Below are positions 42,787 to 52,152 of a stretch of DNA of 64,000 nucleotides, in pieces. Where the stretch lies: the NCBI RefSeq assembly GCF_000737595.1, contig NZ_CP006271.1, positions 1,426,001-1,490,000 of the forward strand. The letters are read 5' to 3'. Numbering within the stretch: the stretch's first letter is position 1; every line of letters starts with the position of its first letter. Under the pieces are notes generated by a model that saw nothing but the letters and a program-made list of their open reading frames with translations, was not told the origin of the DNA and did no database searches. This stretch comes from Synechococcus sp. KORDI-52. Its GTDB lineage: Bacteria > Cyanobacteriota > Cyanobacteriia > PCC-6307 > Cyanobiaceae. Both the position numbers and the translations under genes were made by a program.

Positions 42787-44343
42787 ATGAGTGAGAACCA
42801 GCAGTGGGATGCCGTTGTGATCGGTTCCGGCATCGGTGGTTTGGTCACCGCCAGTCAGTTGGCGGCCAAGGGAGCCAAGACCCTCGTCTTGGAGCGGTAT
42901 CTGATCCCCGGCGGCAGTGGTGGTGCCTTCAAGCGTGAGGGCTACACCTTCGATGTGGGGGCCTCGATGATTTTCGGCTTCGGCAAGAAGGGTTTCACCA
43001 ACCTGCTCACCCGGGCCCTTGCTGATGTGGGGGAGCACTGCGACACCATCCCCGACCCTGCCCAGCTCGAATACCACATGCCCGGTGGGCTGCGCATCGC
43101 GGTGGATCGCGACTACGAGCAGTTCATCGCCGATCTCACGGCGCGGTTTCCCCATGAGGCTGAAGGGATCCGCCGCTTCTACGACACCTGCTGGCAGGTG
43201 TTCAATTGCCTCGACGCCATGCCGCTTCTCTCGCTGGAGGATCCGGCCTACCTCACCAAGGTGTTCTTCAAGGCGCCACTGGCCTGTCTGGGGCTGGCCC
43301 GCTGGCTGCCGTTCAATGTCGGTGCTGTCGCCCGTGAGCACATCAAGGACGAGCAACTGCTCAAGTTCATCGACATTGAGTGCTTTTGCTGGTCGGTGAT
43401 GCCGGCGGATCGCACACCGATGATCAATGCCGGCATGGTGTTTTCCGATCGCCATGCGGGGGGGATCAACTACCCCAAGGGAGGCGTCGGCGTGATCGCC
43501 GAAAAGCTGGTGAAGGGATTGGAACGCCATGGCGGCGCCATCCGTTACAAGGCCCGAGTCACCGAGGTGCTGATCGAGAACGATCAGGCGGTTGGTGTGA
43601 AGCTGGCCGATGGTGAGGTCATCCGCGCCAAGCGTGTGATCTCCAATGCCACCCGCTGGGACACCTTCTCCGGAGCGGGTGATGAGCAGCGCCGCTCTGG
43701 CCAATCCCTGGTGGATGCCGCCCACACGCCGGGCAAGGAGCAGTTCTGGCGCAAGCGTTATGTGCCTTCCCCCTCGTTCCTGTCGCTGCATCTGGGGGTT
43801 CGGGCTGACCTGATTCCGCCCGGTACCCACTGCCATCACCTCCTGCTCGAAGACTGGAACCGGATGGAGGACGAGCAGGGGGTGATCTTCGTGTCGATGC
43901 CCTCGCTGCTAGATCCGGATCTGGCTCCGGCCGGGCATCACATCGTTCATACCTTCACGCCTTCATCGATGGAGGCTTGGCAAGGACTGACCCCCAGCCA
44001 GTACCGCGAGAAAAAGGAGGCGGATGCGGCACGGTTGATCCAGCGTCTGGAGGCGATCCTTCCCGGCCTCGCCAATGCCATCACCCACAAGGAGATCGGC
44101 ACGCCCCGCAGCCACAGGCGTTTTCTGGGTCGCTTTCAGGGCAGTTACGGCCCGATTCCGGCCATGCAGCTGCCGGGACTGCTGCCGATGCCGTTCAACC
44201 GCACCGGGTTGAAAAATCTCTATTGCGTAGGGGATTCCTGTTTCCCCGGCCAGGGCCTCAACGCTGTGGCCTTCAGTGGGTTTGCCTGTGCCCATCGTGT
44301 TGGGGCTGACCTAGGCCTGAACCCCTGGGCGCTGCCGGCCTGA
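42787..44343 (+). CDS. crtH: Carotenoid isomerase (prolycopene isomerase)
   Basis: The 518-residue product has the FAD fold WDAVVIGSGIGGLVTASQLA, then ERYLIPGGSGGAFKREGYTF and DVGASMIFGFG, as in CrtH/CRTISO. It converts poly-cis-lycopene to all-trans-lycopene, needed for carotenoids of the photosystems. The C-terminus LYCVGDSCFPGQGLNAVAFS is diagnostic. It starts 23 nt after the transporter gene. Confidence 0.95.
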   Translation: MSENQQWDAVVIGSGIGGLVTASQLAAKGAKTLVLERYLIPGGSGGAFKREGYTFDVGASMIFGFGKKGFTNLLTRALADVGEHCDTIPDPAQLEYHMPGGLRIAVDRDYEQFIADLTARFPHEAEGIRRFYDTCWQVFNCLDAMPLLSLEDPAYLTKVFFKAPLACLGLARWLPFNVGAVAREHIKDEQLLKFIDIECFCWSVMPADRTPMINAGMVFSDRHAGGINYPKGGVGVIAEKLVKGLERHGGAIRYKARVTEVLIENDQAVGVKLADGEVIRAKRVISNATRWDTFSGAGDEQRRSGQSLVDAAHTPGKEQFWRKRYVPSPSFLSLHLGVRADLIPPGTHCHHLLLEDWNRMEDEQGVIFVSMPSLLDPDLAPAGHHIVHTFTPSSMEAWQGLTPSQYREKKEADAARLIQRLEAILPGLANAITHKEIGTPRSHRRFLGRFQGSYGPIPAMQLPGLLPMPFNRTGLKNLYCVGDSCFPGQGLNAVAFSGFACAHRVGADLGLNPWALPA

Positions 44344-44378
44344 TCTTCTGCCTAGCGTGGTTATCCGTAGGAGTTGGG

Positions 44379-44663
44379 ATGCCGCCTGAGTTTCAGCCGT
44401 CGTCAAAAGATCTGGCCCGCTACCTCGAGCAGAGGGGCGAGCTGACCAAGCCTTGGAATCTGCAGATGCTGCGGCTCAAGAAGCTGAAGGAAGCCAAGGA
44501 CTCCATGGATCCTCAGCTGTACCTCGAGAAGGTGCAAGAAGCCCATGCCGATCTGATGCGTCTTGGCCAGTTCTGGAAAGGCCGTGAGCAGGAAGTGTTT
44601 GGTGGCACTTATCAACCCCCACAACTGATCGAACCCCTGCCGGGTTCTCCGGACGACCGATGA
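44379..44663 (+). CDS. Conserved-looking helical hypothetical protein
   Basis: The 94-residue product (DLARYLEQRGELTKPWNLQM, LEKVQEAHADLMRLGQFWKG) is helical and ends with a Pro-rich tail. It overlaps the next gene start by 4 nt and follows crtH closely. Function unknown. Confidence 0.7.
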   Translation: MPPEFQPSSKDLARYLEQRGELTKPWNLQMLRLKKLKEAKDSMDPQLYLEKVQEAHADLMRLGQFWKGREQEVFGGTYQPPQLIEPLPGSPDDR

Positions 44664-45214
44664 CCGGCAAGGACTGTTTCGGCTTATCGCCGTTGATCCG
44701 CTTCACCCTGCTCAGCCTGTATGGGGCCTTGGTGCTGCCCTTGCCGTTGCTCGCCCCTGCGGAGTCGCGCTGGCTGATGGTGGCAGGACTGTTGCTGGGC
44801 TTGGTGTTGGTGATCGGTCTGTTGAGTGAACGGGTTGAGACCGATGCCGAGGGAATCCAGGTGCGTTATCCGTTATGGATCCGCTGGTTGTTGCGCCGGG
44901 GCTGGTCCATGCGTTGGCAGGACATTCGGGCCCTGGTGCCCGTTGGCACCAGTCAGGGGGGAACGGTGTATTACGTGAAGGCAGCCGATCTACGCCACCA
45001 GCTGTTGCCGCAACGCATCGAGCGCTTCGATCGATTTCTGGAGCTTCTGGCCGCCAACACCCCTGTGTCGATCAAGGGAATCGGCCGACTCACGCCGCCC
45101 TGGACGTATCAGCTCTTGGCTGGATTGGCCGTGCTGATGATTGCCGGCGAACTGGTCACGTCTCTGGCGCTGGCTCAGGGCTGGATCAGTTTGCCGGCGG
45201 GTGTTCCGGGCTGA
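44660..45214 (+). CDS. Membrane protein, PH-like cytosolic part
   Basis: The 184-residue product has two N-terminal helices (FTLLSLYGALVLPLPLLAPA, LMVAGLLLGLVLVIGLL), a soluble middle beta-rich part (VETDAEGIQVRYPLWIRWLL ... DIRALVPVGTSQGGTVYYV) and one C-terminal helix. The middle resembles bacterial PH-like membrane domains. It overlaps the upstream gene by 4 nt. Confidence 0.65.
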   Translation: MTGKDCFGLSPLIRFTLLSLYGALVLPLPLLAPAESRWLMVAGLLLGLVLVIGLLSERVETDAEGIQVRYPLWIRWLLRRGWSMRWQDIRALVPVGTSQGGTVYYVKAADLRHQLLPQRIERFDRFLELLAANTPVSIKGIGRLTPPWTYQLLAGLAVLMIAGELVTSLALAQGWISLPAGVPG

Positions 45215-45475
45215 AGAAAGTTGATGTTCAGGTTTGGCGAATATTTTTCAGTATTATGGACTTGTTTGCCCCAACGTTGAGACAACGTCAGTTGCACAGT
45301 TGCAACATAGATTTCGGCTGCTCATCTGCAGGATATTGATTGAATATCCAAAAAGACGTATCTTTTGTGAGCAGGGCCAAGGTGAGTGTTGTTGGTATGA
45401 GAGACGCTTTCATTGTTTATTGGTCTAAATGCGAACGCTTGCCGTGCTAAAAGTAACTGCATTTTTTCAGGGAGT

Positions 45476-46390
45476 ATGGAAAACCGATTGTCTCTTGTTT
45501 TCTTTATTCCGCTAGCTGTTGCCAGTCTTCTTTCCGCGTGCTCGCAGGTGCCGAAGGGATGTGAAATCAACGGCGAACCGAGAGAGAGCTGCTCGATATC
45601 TTGGGTGACAGATGCCAAAGGGAAGCTACTCATCATCACTTGGCCGGATGGAGAAAAATCAACGATTCGGCCGTCCTCTCGTCCTGGCTCTGAGATGGTT
45701 GTTTTGAACGAAAGGGATAATGGTGCATTGATCGATAATGAGAGCTTTTATAAATTTAAGAATTTTCGTACCGGCAGTGTCATCTCGGTTGCACCTGCCC
45801 TGGTTGGTCATGCTTGGTCCCCAACCCATGTTGACCTTGCTGCAATGAGGGCTGAAAACGAGGAACGAGCCCTTCATAAAGCTGAGGATGAGCGGAGAAA
45901 GAAGAAGGCCGAGGCCGAACAGCAAAAACGAGTTGCTGAGCAGCAGAGGCGGGAGGCTGAGCAGAAGAGATTGGATGACGAGAGGCGTTTTGCACAGGAG
46001 AGATGGGAAGAGCGATATAAAAATCCAATCGCTTTTGTGTCTGTTAAAGAGATATCTGAAGAGTTTGAATCTAATTCAATTGTCGCGGAAGAAAAGTATG
46101 CCGATCAGATGGTTGCAGTTACTGGAGTGGTTGATTCGGTTGATGACTCCATGTTCGATCAAAATGCTGTCACCGTGAGTATTGGAGTCCCCGATGGGTA
46201 TCAATGCTTTGGAGAATTTGGTTGTACTCGTATGCCGGATATGAGTTTTGCATCCGTATCGTGCTCGCACAAGAGGTCTGATCCAGTTATCAGGTCTTTG
46301 AAAAAAGGTATGAATCTGGAGGTCAGGGGTATTGTCTACAGTGAGTCAACTGGAATTAGGTTGAAGAATTGTCGTTATTATGAGATTTAA
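45476..46390 (+). CDS. Lipoprotein with coiled coil and tRNA_anti-like OB fold
   Basis: The ATG at 45476 gives 304 residues. The signal ends in a lipobox (LAVASLLSAC-S). Residues ~120-180 are a charged coiled coil (KAEDERRKKKAEAEQQKR...). The C-terminal ~115 residues contain VKEISEEFESNSIVAEEKYA, DQMVAVTGVVDSVDDS and KKGMNLEVRGIVYS, the pattern of the tRNA_anti-like OB-fold family. It is AT-richer than its neighbours. Likely an outer-envelope protein of unknown role. Confidence 0.75.
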   Translation: MENRLSLVFFIPLAVASLLSACSQVPKGCEINGEPRESCSISWVTDAKGKLLIITWPDGEKSTIRPSSRPGSEMVVLNERDNGALIDNESFYKFKNFRTGSVISVAPALVGHAWSPTHVDLAAMRAENEERALHKAEDERRKKKAEAEQQKRVAEQQRREAEQKRLDDERRFAQERWEERYKNPIAFVSVKEISEEFESNSIVAEEKYADQMVAVTGVVDSVDDSMFDQNAVTVSIGVPDGYQCFGEFGCTRMPDMSFASVSCSHKRSDPVIRSLKKGMNLEVRGIVYSESTGIRLKNCRYYEI

Positions 46391-46500
46391 AAAAGATTGG
46401 TTTGTGTGGCGCGAATGGATTGTTTTTTATTGTTCTGCCAATCCAGTAGTTTGTGTCGTTCTTCTTGGATGATGGCCCATCAGTGCACAGGTCTTAAGTA

Positions 46501-46638
46501 TCAGACCGGGATTTCCGCTTCAATCTCCCAGCCTTCTTTGGCCAGCTCTTCAGACATCTTTTTGGCATCTTCAGAGGCCACATCAACGAGGAGAAATACT
46601 TCTCCTTGGTTGCAATAGAACCGGGTTAATCCGATCAC
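46501..46638 (-). CDS. Small hypothetical protein
   Basis: A GTG with GGGAG ~9 nt upstream gives 45 residues (VIGLTRFYCNQGEVFLLVDV then ASEDAKKMSEELAKEGWEIE), an alpha/beta pattern. No family recognised. The ~330 nt between this and the regulator gene hold no convincing gene. Confidence 0.55.
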   Translation of the reverse strand: MIGLTRFYCNQGEVFLLVDVASEDAKKMSEELAKEGWEIEAEIPV

Positions 46639-46967
46639 GACGGGGGCTCCCGGGTGTCGACTTCACCATCTTGACCTCCCTGTACCGATCAAGCAACGAA
46701 AAGGGGTCACGGATTGACGAAGAACTCGTGGTTTTTTCCAGAAGTCTGTCGTTCGTGACGAAATCAGGTTTTGGCCTCGACTCGCTTGTGTTGACCGGCT
46801 TCAGCGAATGCGTCAATCACTACAGCGGAGCAGTTCGAATCACAGTCTGTGCGACTTACTTGTTGAAACGGGTAGAGGTCTTCAAAGAGCACCCTGCAGG
46901 CACCACTTTGAATAACGGGGCCTTGACCTATGTGAATCAAGTGTCTAGTTGGAGTCAATCCATTGAT

Positions 46968-47735
46968 CTAGTTGTTCGGGAGATTGTCGAGGCTGAAGCG
47001 GTAGCCCCGTTGACGCACGGTGGTGATTCCACCGCCTTCTCCAAGACCGGCCTGTTCCAACTTGCGGCGCAGGGTAAGCACCTGGGTGTCAACTGATCGA
47101 GGTCCACCGCTGAAGGGCGGCCAGGCCATTCGCAGCAGTTCCTGCCGGCTGCGAACCAACCCAGGCGGCATCAACAGTGCACAAAGCAGGGCAAATTCTC
47201 GGGGGCTCAGCTCCACGGGTTGCTCCCGAAGCGTCACCTGTCGCAGGAGCAGATGAACTTCAAGAGGCCCAACGGTCACCCGTTCCTGCAGGCCACTGTG
47301 CCCCCGCTTAAGCAGGGTGCGGCAACGGGCGGCCAATTCTTCTAATCCGAACGGTTTGCGGAGAACATCGTCGGCGCCGTCGTCGAGAAGACCCACCACC
47401 GGTTCTGCCCCGGTGCGTGCTGTCAACACCATGACAGGAGATCGCAGCTGCTCGGCCAACCGCAAGGCGGAGCTGCGCTCCAGCAGTTCTGCGCTTACCA
47501 GAAGATCAGGCGCTTGATCCTGACAAACCTCCAATGCCTCAGTGGCATTCGCCACAGCGGCGGTGAGATGTCCGTCTTGACGCAGCCTCTGTACCAACAC
47601 CGTGCGCAGGGTTGGATGCGGCTCGACCACCAAGACCCGTGAAGGTTCCTGTCCAGTGCTTGAGCTGGGCATCGTCACCGGATCGGAGCTGGCTGCAGAT
47701 GCTTCCGCCGTGAGGTCGTGGGGGGTGGAGGTCAC
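46968..47735 (-). CDS. OmpR/PhoB-type response regulator with degenerate receiver
   Basis: The 255-residue product has a receiver domain (residues ~33-145) and a winged-helix DNA-binding domain (~150-250, with SPREFALLCALLMPP and RSVDTQVLTLRRKL). The phosphoacceptor position reads A82 (PDLLVSAEL instead of PDLVILD), and the acidic pair is E38-P39 instead of DD. Thr105 and Lys127 are kept. It probably acts without classic phosphorylation. No kinase gene lies nearby. The N-terminal ~30 residues are Ser/Pro-rich. Confidence 0.85.
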   Translation of the reverse strand: MTSTPHDLTAEASAASSDPVTMPSSSTGQEPSRVLVVEPHPTLRTVLVQRLRQDGHLTAAVANATEALEVCQDQAPDLLVSAELLERSSALRLAEQLRSPVMVLTARTGAEPVVGLLDDGADDVLRKPFGLEELAARCRTLLKRGHSGLQERVTVGPLEVHLLLRQVTLREQPVELSPREFALLCALLMPPGLVRSRQELLRMAWPPFSGGPRSVDTQVLTLRRKLEQAGLGEGGGITTVRQRGYRFSLDNLPNN

Positions 47736-47809
47736 TGGATCGGCCCGGGCGCGTCTACGCTAAGCCGAAAATCTTGGCAGGCTGGTAACAGGGGCTGCTT
47801 TTGCATCTC

Positions 47810-48082
47810 ATGACATCACTCGACGACCCTGAAGCCATTCGTCATTTCCAGTCGCTCTGCGATGCCTGTCAGGAGTTGACAAGCCGTTATCACACCCCGT
47901 CAGAGCTGCGATTGTATTCCGATGGTTACCTCCATGCCCTGAGGAAGGCTGGATCGCTGGATCCTCGTTCTCAGCATCGCCTCGAGCAACTGATCGATCG
48001 CTGGATCATGGATCCTTCCAGTTTTGTAGGCCCTGACGGGGATGTAAGCACGTTGTACATGCGCCACCCGCAGGGCTATTGA
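47810..48082 (+). CDS. DUF6761-like hypothetical protein
   Basis: The ATG at 47810 gives 90 residues: IRHFQSLCDACQELTSRYHT, PSELRLYSDGYLHALRKAGS, HRLEQLIDRWIMDPSSF. This helical pattern recurs in cyanobacteria (I recall it as DUF6761). A TTG start at 47801 adds three residues. Function unknown. Confidence 0.65.
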   Translation: MTSLDDPEAIRHFQSLCDACQELTSRYHTPSELRLYSDGYLHALRKAGSLDPRSQHRLEQLIDRWIMDPSSFVGPDGDVSTLYMRHPQGY

Positions 48083-48083
48083 G

Positions 48084-48407
48084 TTAGCTGGCGAGGGCAA
48101 TTTCCAGCTTTTCGCGCAGTTCTCCGGAGTTGTACATCTCAATCAGGATGTCAGAACCGCCGATGAATTCCCCTTTCACGTACACCTGAGGGATGGTGGG
48201 CCAGCTGGAAAAGTCTTTGATTCCCTGACGAATCTCTGGATCAGAGAGAACGTCGAATGTCTCGAATGCCACACCGAGGGAGTGCAGGATCTGCACCACA
48301 TTGTTTGAGAATCCGCACTGGGGCATCAACTTGGAGCCCTTCATGAACACGAAGATCGGGCTGGAAGCGACCAGGGTTTCGATGCGAGCTTTGGTGGAGG
48401 GGTCCAT
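48084..48407 (-). CDS. grxD: Monothiol glutaredoxin (CGFS type)
   Basis: The 107-residue product holds FMKGSKLMPQCGFSNNVVQI (CGFS with Cys31), the TIPQVYV cis-Pro loop and GGSDILIEMYNSGEL. CGFS glutaredoxins bind a bridging [2Fe-2S] cluster, often with BolA, and handle Fe-S delivery. The adjacent upstream gene on the same strand is bolA-like, which supports this role. Confidence 0.93.
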   Translation of the reverse strand: MDPSTKARIETLVASSPIFVFMKGSKLMPQCGFSNNVVQILHSLGVAFETFDVLSDPEIRQGIKDFSSWPTIPQVYVKGEFIGGSDILIEMYNSGELREKLEIALAS

Positions 48408-48427
48408 CGTTGAGTGTGAGTTAGGCG

Positions 48428-48676
48428 TTATGCGGACGCAGCGTCCGAGGGGGTTGAGGTGTTGAGGGCGAGGGCGTGAATCGCTTCGCTGGCCAATTCC
48501 TGCTGCAGCGCGCCGTACACCATCTGATGCTGCCGGATGCGTGAAAGGCCAGCAAAAGCGGACGACACCACGGTCACCTGGAGGTGATCACCGCCACCGG
48601 TGAGGTCTTCAACGGTGACGTTGGCGTCAGGAATAACGTGCTGAATCGCGGCTTCAACGGCATCCGGCTGCACCAT
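48428..48676 (-). CDS. BolA family protein
   Basis: The 82-residue product has [40 protein letters not shown] and [16 protein letters not shown], the BolA fold with its conserved His. BolA pairs with CGFS glutaredoxins. It lies 20 nt upstream of grxD on the same strand. Confidence 0.88.
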   Translation of the reverse strand: MVQPDAVEAAIQHVIPDANVTVEDLTGGGDHLQVTVVSSAFAGLSRIRQHQMVYGALQQELASEAIHALALNTSTPSDAASA

Positions 48677-48724
48677 GGTGACGGTTGTGCAAAAAGGGAC
48701 TGGCTCAGATGCTGACAGACCGGC

Positions 48725-49252
48725 TCATTGGCCGGCTGCAGATGCACCCCGGAATTCCGTTTCAACAAAACCTAGTTCCAGAAGGCTCTGATAGGCCTTT
48801 TGACCCTGAGGTTTGGCCGGTGTCATCAGTTTGACCACTTCGACCAGCACTGGAACAGCCACTTCGGGTTGGTTCTGACGGCGGAACAGGGCAGCCAGGC
48901 GGAGGTTGGTTTCCGCCAGCAGTTCCAGGGCTTCACGGCCTTTGGTGTCCATCTCGCGGGGGATGCGGGCATCCAGTCCGCGGAAGGCACCACTCAGGTC
49001 GCGGTAAAAGGCAAGCAGCTGCTTGGATGCTTTGCGGGCCTTGTCATAGTCAGCCCGCGCCTCCGCAAGGTCTCCGCGGCTGGCAGCTGCATCGCCTGCG
49101 GCAAGCATCGAACGGACGGACGCTGGGTTGAACCCACCCTGCGCCTGAGCCAGAACGCGGTTTCCTGCTGATGTTTGGGCGAAGCCAGGAGCGGCGGTCA
49201 CGCCCAGGGTTGCCACAAGTGCAGCAGCCGTCAGCAATGCGCGACAACCCAT
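48725..49252 (-). CDS. Secreted TPR-like hypothetical protein
   Basis: The ATG at 49252 gives 175 residues with a signal peptide (ALLTAAALVATLGVTAAPGF, cleavage near AQT). The mature part is helical, with TPR-like stretches (AAASRGDLAEARADYDKARK, ALELLAETNLRLAALFRRQN). The frame is open much further upstream, but the signal peptide fixes the start. Likely lumenal or periplasmic. Confidence 0.7.
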   Translation of the reverse strand: MGCRALLTAAALVATLGVTAAPGFAQTSAGNRVLAQAQGGFNPASVRSMLAAGDAAASRGDLAEARADYDKARKASKQLLAFYRDLSGAFRGLDARIPREMDTKGREALELLAETNLRLAALFRRQNQPEVAVPVLVEVVKLMTPAKPQGQKAYQSLLELGFVETEFRGASAAGQ

Positions 49253-49280
49253 GAGACCAGTAGGAAAACGTTGGCGGACT

Positions 49281-50036
49281 TTAGAAGCTCTGCAGCGGTC
49301 GGCCAACGGCAGCACGGGCCGCTTGTTCAGCCGCATGCATCGCAGCAGCAAGATGGATGTTGAACTGTCGTGTCGCCTCGCGATCTCCCTTGGCTGGAAC
49401 GCTGAGCGGTGCTCCGAAACAGAGTGCTGCCCGGCTGAAGGGCCGTGCTGGGGCCTGGCTGTAGCCCAAGCCAACGGGAACCACCGGAACGCAAACGCCG
49501 CGGCTCTGCGCCAATTGGGCCAGACGCACCAGGCCGGGTCGCAGCTCAATCGCCGCGTCCTGCCGATGAATCCTGCCTTCGGGGAACATCACCACTTGCT
49601 GTCCGTCGGCCAACAGGTCGATGGCCAGACGCAGGGTGGTCATCGAGGGCCGTCCCTGGTCCACCGGGAAGCAGCCAAGCCGTTGCAGAAACCAGCCCTG
49701 CAGTCCCCGCATTTCGGTGGTGGTCACCATGAAGCGGCAGTCGCGGCCACTGACCCGACGGCCGGCGGCCATCGGCAGCATCAGGGCATCCCAGCGGGCG
49801 CGGTGCGTCGGTGCCAGCAGCACAGGTCCCTGATGGGGGAGATGCTCTGGGTTGAGCACCAGACGCTCACGGAATTGAAAGCGCAGCGCCAGATCCTGGG
49901 TGGTGAACATCGCCAGGGGGGCCCAGAAGCTGTCGATACCGACACGCAGGCTGTTTTCTCGGGTCGCCAGGGCCGCTTGCAACGGGCTGATCGAATTCGA
50001 TGCCTGAGAACCTAAATCCCTCCGGCAAAGCTGCAT
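49281..50036 (-). CDS. 1-acyl-sn-glycerol-3-phosphate acyltransferase family protein
   Basis: The 251-residue product has the PlsC motifs: HRARWD (HxxxxD), an FPEGR block and a VPVVPVGLGY segment. These enzymes acylate lysophosphatidic acid at the membrane. It is divergent to pdxJ with a ~26-nt gap. Whether this is the main PlsC or a specialised paralogue is unclear. Confidence 0.85.
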   Translation of the reverse strand: MQLCRRDLGSQASNSISPLQAALATRENSLRVGIDSFWAPLAMFTTQDLALRFQFRERLVLNPEHLPHQGPVLLAPTHRARWDALMLPMAAGRRVSGRDCRFMVTTTEMRGLQGWFLQRLGCFPVDQGRPSMTTLRLAIDLLADGQQVVMFPEGRIHRQDAAIELRPGLVRLAQLAQSRGVCVPVVPVGLGYSQAPARPFSRAALCFGAPLSVPAKGDREATRQFNIHLAAAMHAAEQAARAAVGRPLQSF

Positions 50037-50062
50037 AGGATCCGGCCAACGACTGCCCCGTC

Positions 50063-50812
50063 ATGGCCAGCCTCGGCGTCAATATCGACCACATCGCCAA
50101 CATCCGTGAGGCCAGGCGGACCGTTGAGCCGGACCCGGTATCGATGGCACTGCTGGCTGAACTCGGTGGGGCTGATGGGATCACCGTGCATCTGAGGGAA
50201 GACCGGCGTCACATTCAGGATCGGGATGTGGAATTGCTGCGCCAAACCGTGCGCTCCCGCCTCAATCTGGAAATGGCCGCTACCGAGGAGATGGTGGCGA
50301 TTGCGCTGCGGATCCAGCCCGACATGGTCACCCTGGTGCCGGAACGGCGGGAGGAGGTCACCACGGAGGGGGGCCTGGATGTGGCCGGACAAGAGGCCTC
50401 CCTGGGGGGCATGGTGCAAACCCTTGAAGCCGCCAGGATTCCGGTGAGCCTGTTTGTGGATCCGGAGGCCACCCAGCTCCAGGCCTGCAAAAACACCGGG
50501 GCTAGCTGGGTGGAATTGCACACGGGGCGCTACGCCGACGCCGATTGGAGCACCCAGCCCCAGGAGCTGGCCCGCTTGCAGGAAGGCACGGCCATCGCCC
50601 GGCAGCTCGGTCTGCGGGTCAATGCCGGCCATGGCCTCACTTATCAGAACGTTGAGCCCGTTGCGGCCATCCCTGGGATGGAGGAACTCAACATCGGCCA
50701 CACGATCGTGGCCCGCTCTGTCGCCGTCGGACTGCAACAGGCTGTGCGGGATATGAAGGTCTTGGTTCAGAATCCCCGCCTTGACCCCCTTTTCGGACAG
50801 GCGCCCGGATGA
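50063..50812 (+). CDS. pdxJ: Pyridoxine 5'-phosphate synthase
   Basis: The 249-residue product starts [20 protein letters not shown], with [20 protein letters not shown] and [20 protein letters not shown], unmistakable PdxJ blocks. It joins 1-deoxyxylulose 5-phosphate with aminoacetone phosphate to make pyridoxine phosphate. It overlaps the next gene by 4 nt. Confidence 0.97.
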   Translation: MASLGVNIDHIANIREARRTVEPDPVSMALLAELGGADGITVHLREDRRHIQDRDVELLRQTVRSRLNLEMAATEEMVAIALRIQPDMVTLVPERREEVTTEGGLDVAGQEASLGGMVQTLEAARIPVSLFVDPEATQLQACKNTGASWVELHTGRYADADWSTQPQELARLQEGTAIARQLGLRVNAGHGLTYQNVEPVAAIPGMEELNIGHTIVARSVAVGLQQAVRDMKVLVQNPRLDPLFGQAPG

Positions 50813-51129
50813 CCACTTATCACTTCGTTGCAGCCAGCGAGCGCTTCCTCACCATTGAGGAGCCGTTGGAGGAAGTGTTGCGGGAGCGCCAACGCAACTA
50901 CGCCGAAACCGGCAAGACCATCGATTTCTGGCTGGTGAAGCAGCCGGCTTTCCTGTCTTCTCCTGAGCTGGCTGAGCTCAAGGCAACCATCCCCCAGCCC
51001 GCTGCCGCTGTGGTGTCCACCGATCCCACCTTCATCACCTTCCTCAAACTGCGTTTGGAGCACGTGGCTGTGGGGGCCTTTGAGGCACCGTCCGCGGGGA
51101 TTCCCGATGCTCTTGCCAGTGCCGTCTGA
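50809..51129 (+). CDS. ycf54: Ycf54 family protein (Mg-protoporphyrin monomethylester cyclase factor)
   Basis: The 106-residue product starts [20 protein letters not shown] and has [20 protein letters not shown], the DUF2488/Ycf54 signature. Ycf54 is needed for the aerobic cyclase step of chlorophyll synthesis. It overlaps pdxJ by 4 nt and the next gene by 1 nt. Confidence 0.93.
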   Translation: MTTYHFVAASERFLTIEEPLEEVLRERQRNYAETGKTIDFWLVKQPAFLSSPELAELKATIPQPAAAVVSTDPTFITFLKLRLEHVAVGAFEAPSAGIPDALASAV

Positions 51130-51464
51130 TGAAACCCAGTTCCCTTCCCGTTCAGCAGCGCATTGCACTTCTGGTGCAGGCCCTCGATGGTGCGGAGAAA
51201 ACCAACAAGGCGTTGGCCACCTGTGCCGATGGGGACGCGATGGTGGACATCCTGCTTGGGGCTTCGGCCAAGCTGGGGTTGGGGCTGACCCGCCGGGATC
51301 TCACGGAGACGCCGCCGATTCGCGACTGGATCTGGTTCAAAAACAACGATCCCCTGGTCACCGTTGGGGATGCCAAGCCCCGCTACCGCCGCGAAACCCC
51401 CGAAAAACCCAAGCCAGACCCGAGCCAACCCAAGGAACGCAAGCGCTTTCTCGGTTTGTTCTGA
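51129..51464 (+). CDS. Hypothetical protein with basic tail
   Basis: The 111-residue product has a helical N-terminus (PVQQRIALLVQALDGAEKTN), DGDAMVDILLGASAKLGLGL resembling a Nif11-like helix pair, and a Pro/Lys-rich C-terminus ending KRFLGLF. Start overlaps ycf54 stop by 1 nt. Function unknown. Confidence 0.65.
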   Translation: MKPSSLPVQQRIALLVQALDGAEKTNKALATCADGDAMVDILLGASAKLGLGLTRRDLTETPPIRDWIWFKNNDPLVTVGDAKPRYRRETPEKPKPDPSQPKERKRFLGLF

Positions 51465-51507
51465 TCTGAATGCCGGATTCTTGGCGCTGCCGGGCTGAGC
51501 ATCAGAA

Positions 51508-52152
51508 TTGACACATCTCCAGGTTGTTGCTTTGAACCTGCGAAGCCGCCGGCACTGGGTGATTGGAGATGTGCATGGCTGCTATCAGCCCCTTTGCCAT
51601 CTGCTCGCCACCCTGCCGCCGAACGACCATCTGGTCTTCTGCGGGGATGTGATCAACCGTGGTGAGGCCATTCCCGCAACGATGGATCTGGTCTGGGATC
51701 TGGTCCAGGCCGGCCGTGCCTCATGGCTGCGAGGGAACCATGAGCAAGACCTCATTGATGCCCTCGACTCCCAGGATGGCTTGAGTCAACACGCCACCTA
51801 TGCCCAGTTGGGCGACAGCAACGCTCGCCGATGGTTGCCGCGTCTGCAACAGCTTCCGCTCGTCTATCGCGGTGACGGTTGGTGCGCCACCCATGCCGGG
51901 TTCGATGCAGCGGGCCAACCGGATCTCTCCATTCGTGATCCTTTCTGGGAGGCCTATGACGGTCGTTTCGGCCAGGTTGTTGTGGGCCATACGCCACGTC
52001 CCCAGGTGGAACGTCTTGGCGCGATCGTTCTGATCGACACCGGTGCGGTCTACGGCGGTTGTTTATCGGCCTACTGCCCGCAAACGGATGCGGTCGTTCA
52101 GGTTGAAGGAGCTGCAACCGAGGCCGTGCTGGCTGGAGTTGGCCCTTGCTGA
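51508..52152 (+). CDS. Metallophosphoesterase (PPP-like)
   Basis: The product has about 214 residues (start TTG; a second TTG at 51532 is possible). The motifs are WVIGDVHGCYQP (GDxHG), LVFCGDVINRG (GDxxxRG), WLRGNHEQD (GNHE) and VVGHT. This is the two-metal phosphoesterase fold of symmetrical tetraphosphatases and PPP phosphatases. The substrate is not clear. It overlaps recC by 7 nt. Confidence 0.88.
   Translation: MTHLQVVALNLRSRRHWVIGDVHGCYQPLCHLLATLPPNDHLVFCGDVINRGEAIPATMDLVWDLVQAGRASWLRGNHEQDLIDALDSQDGLSQHATYAQLGDSNARRWLPRLQQLPLVYRGDGWCATHAGFDAAGQPDLSIRDPFWEAYDGRFGQVVVGHTPRPQVERLGAIVLIDTGAVYGGCLSAYCPQTDAVVQVEGAATEAVLAGVGPC

Noticed and set aside
46671-47096. 141-codon plus-strand frame
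   Set aside because: Its second half is antisense to the regulator gene and the first half has no recognisable domain or ribosome site.
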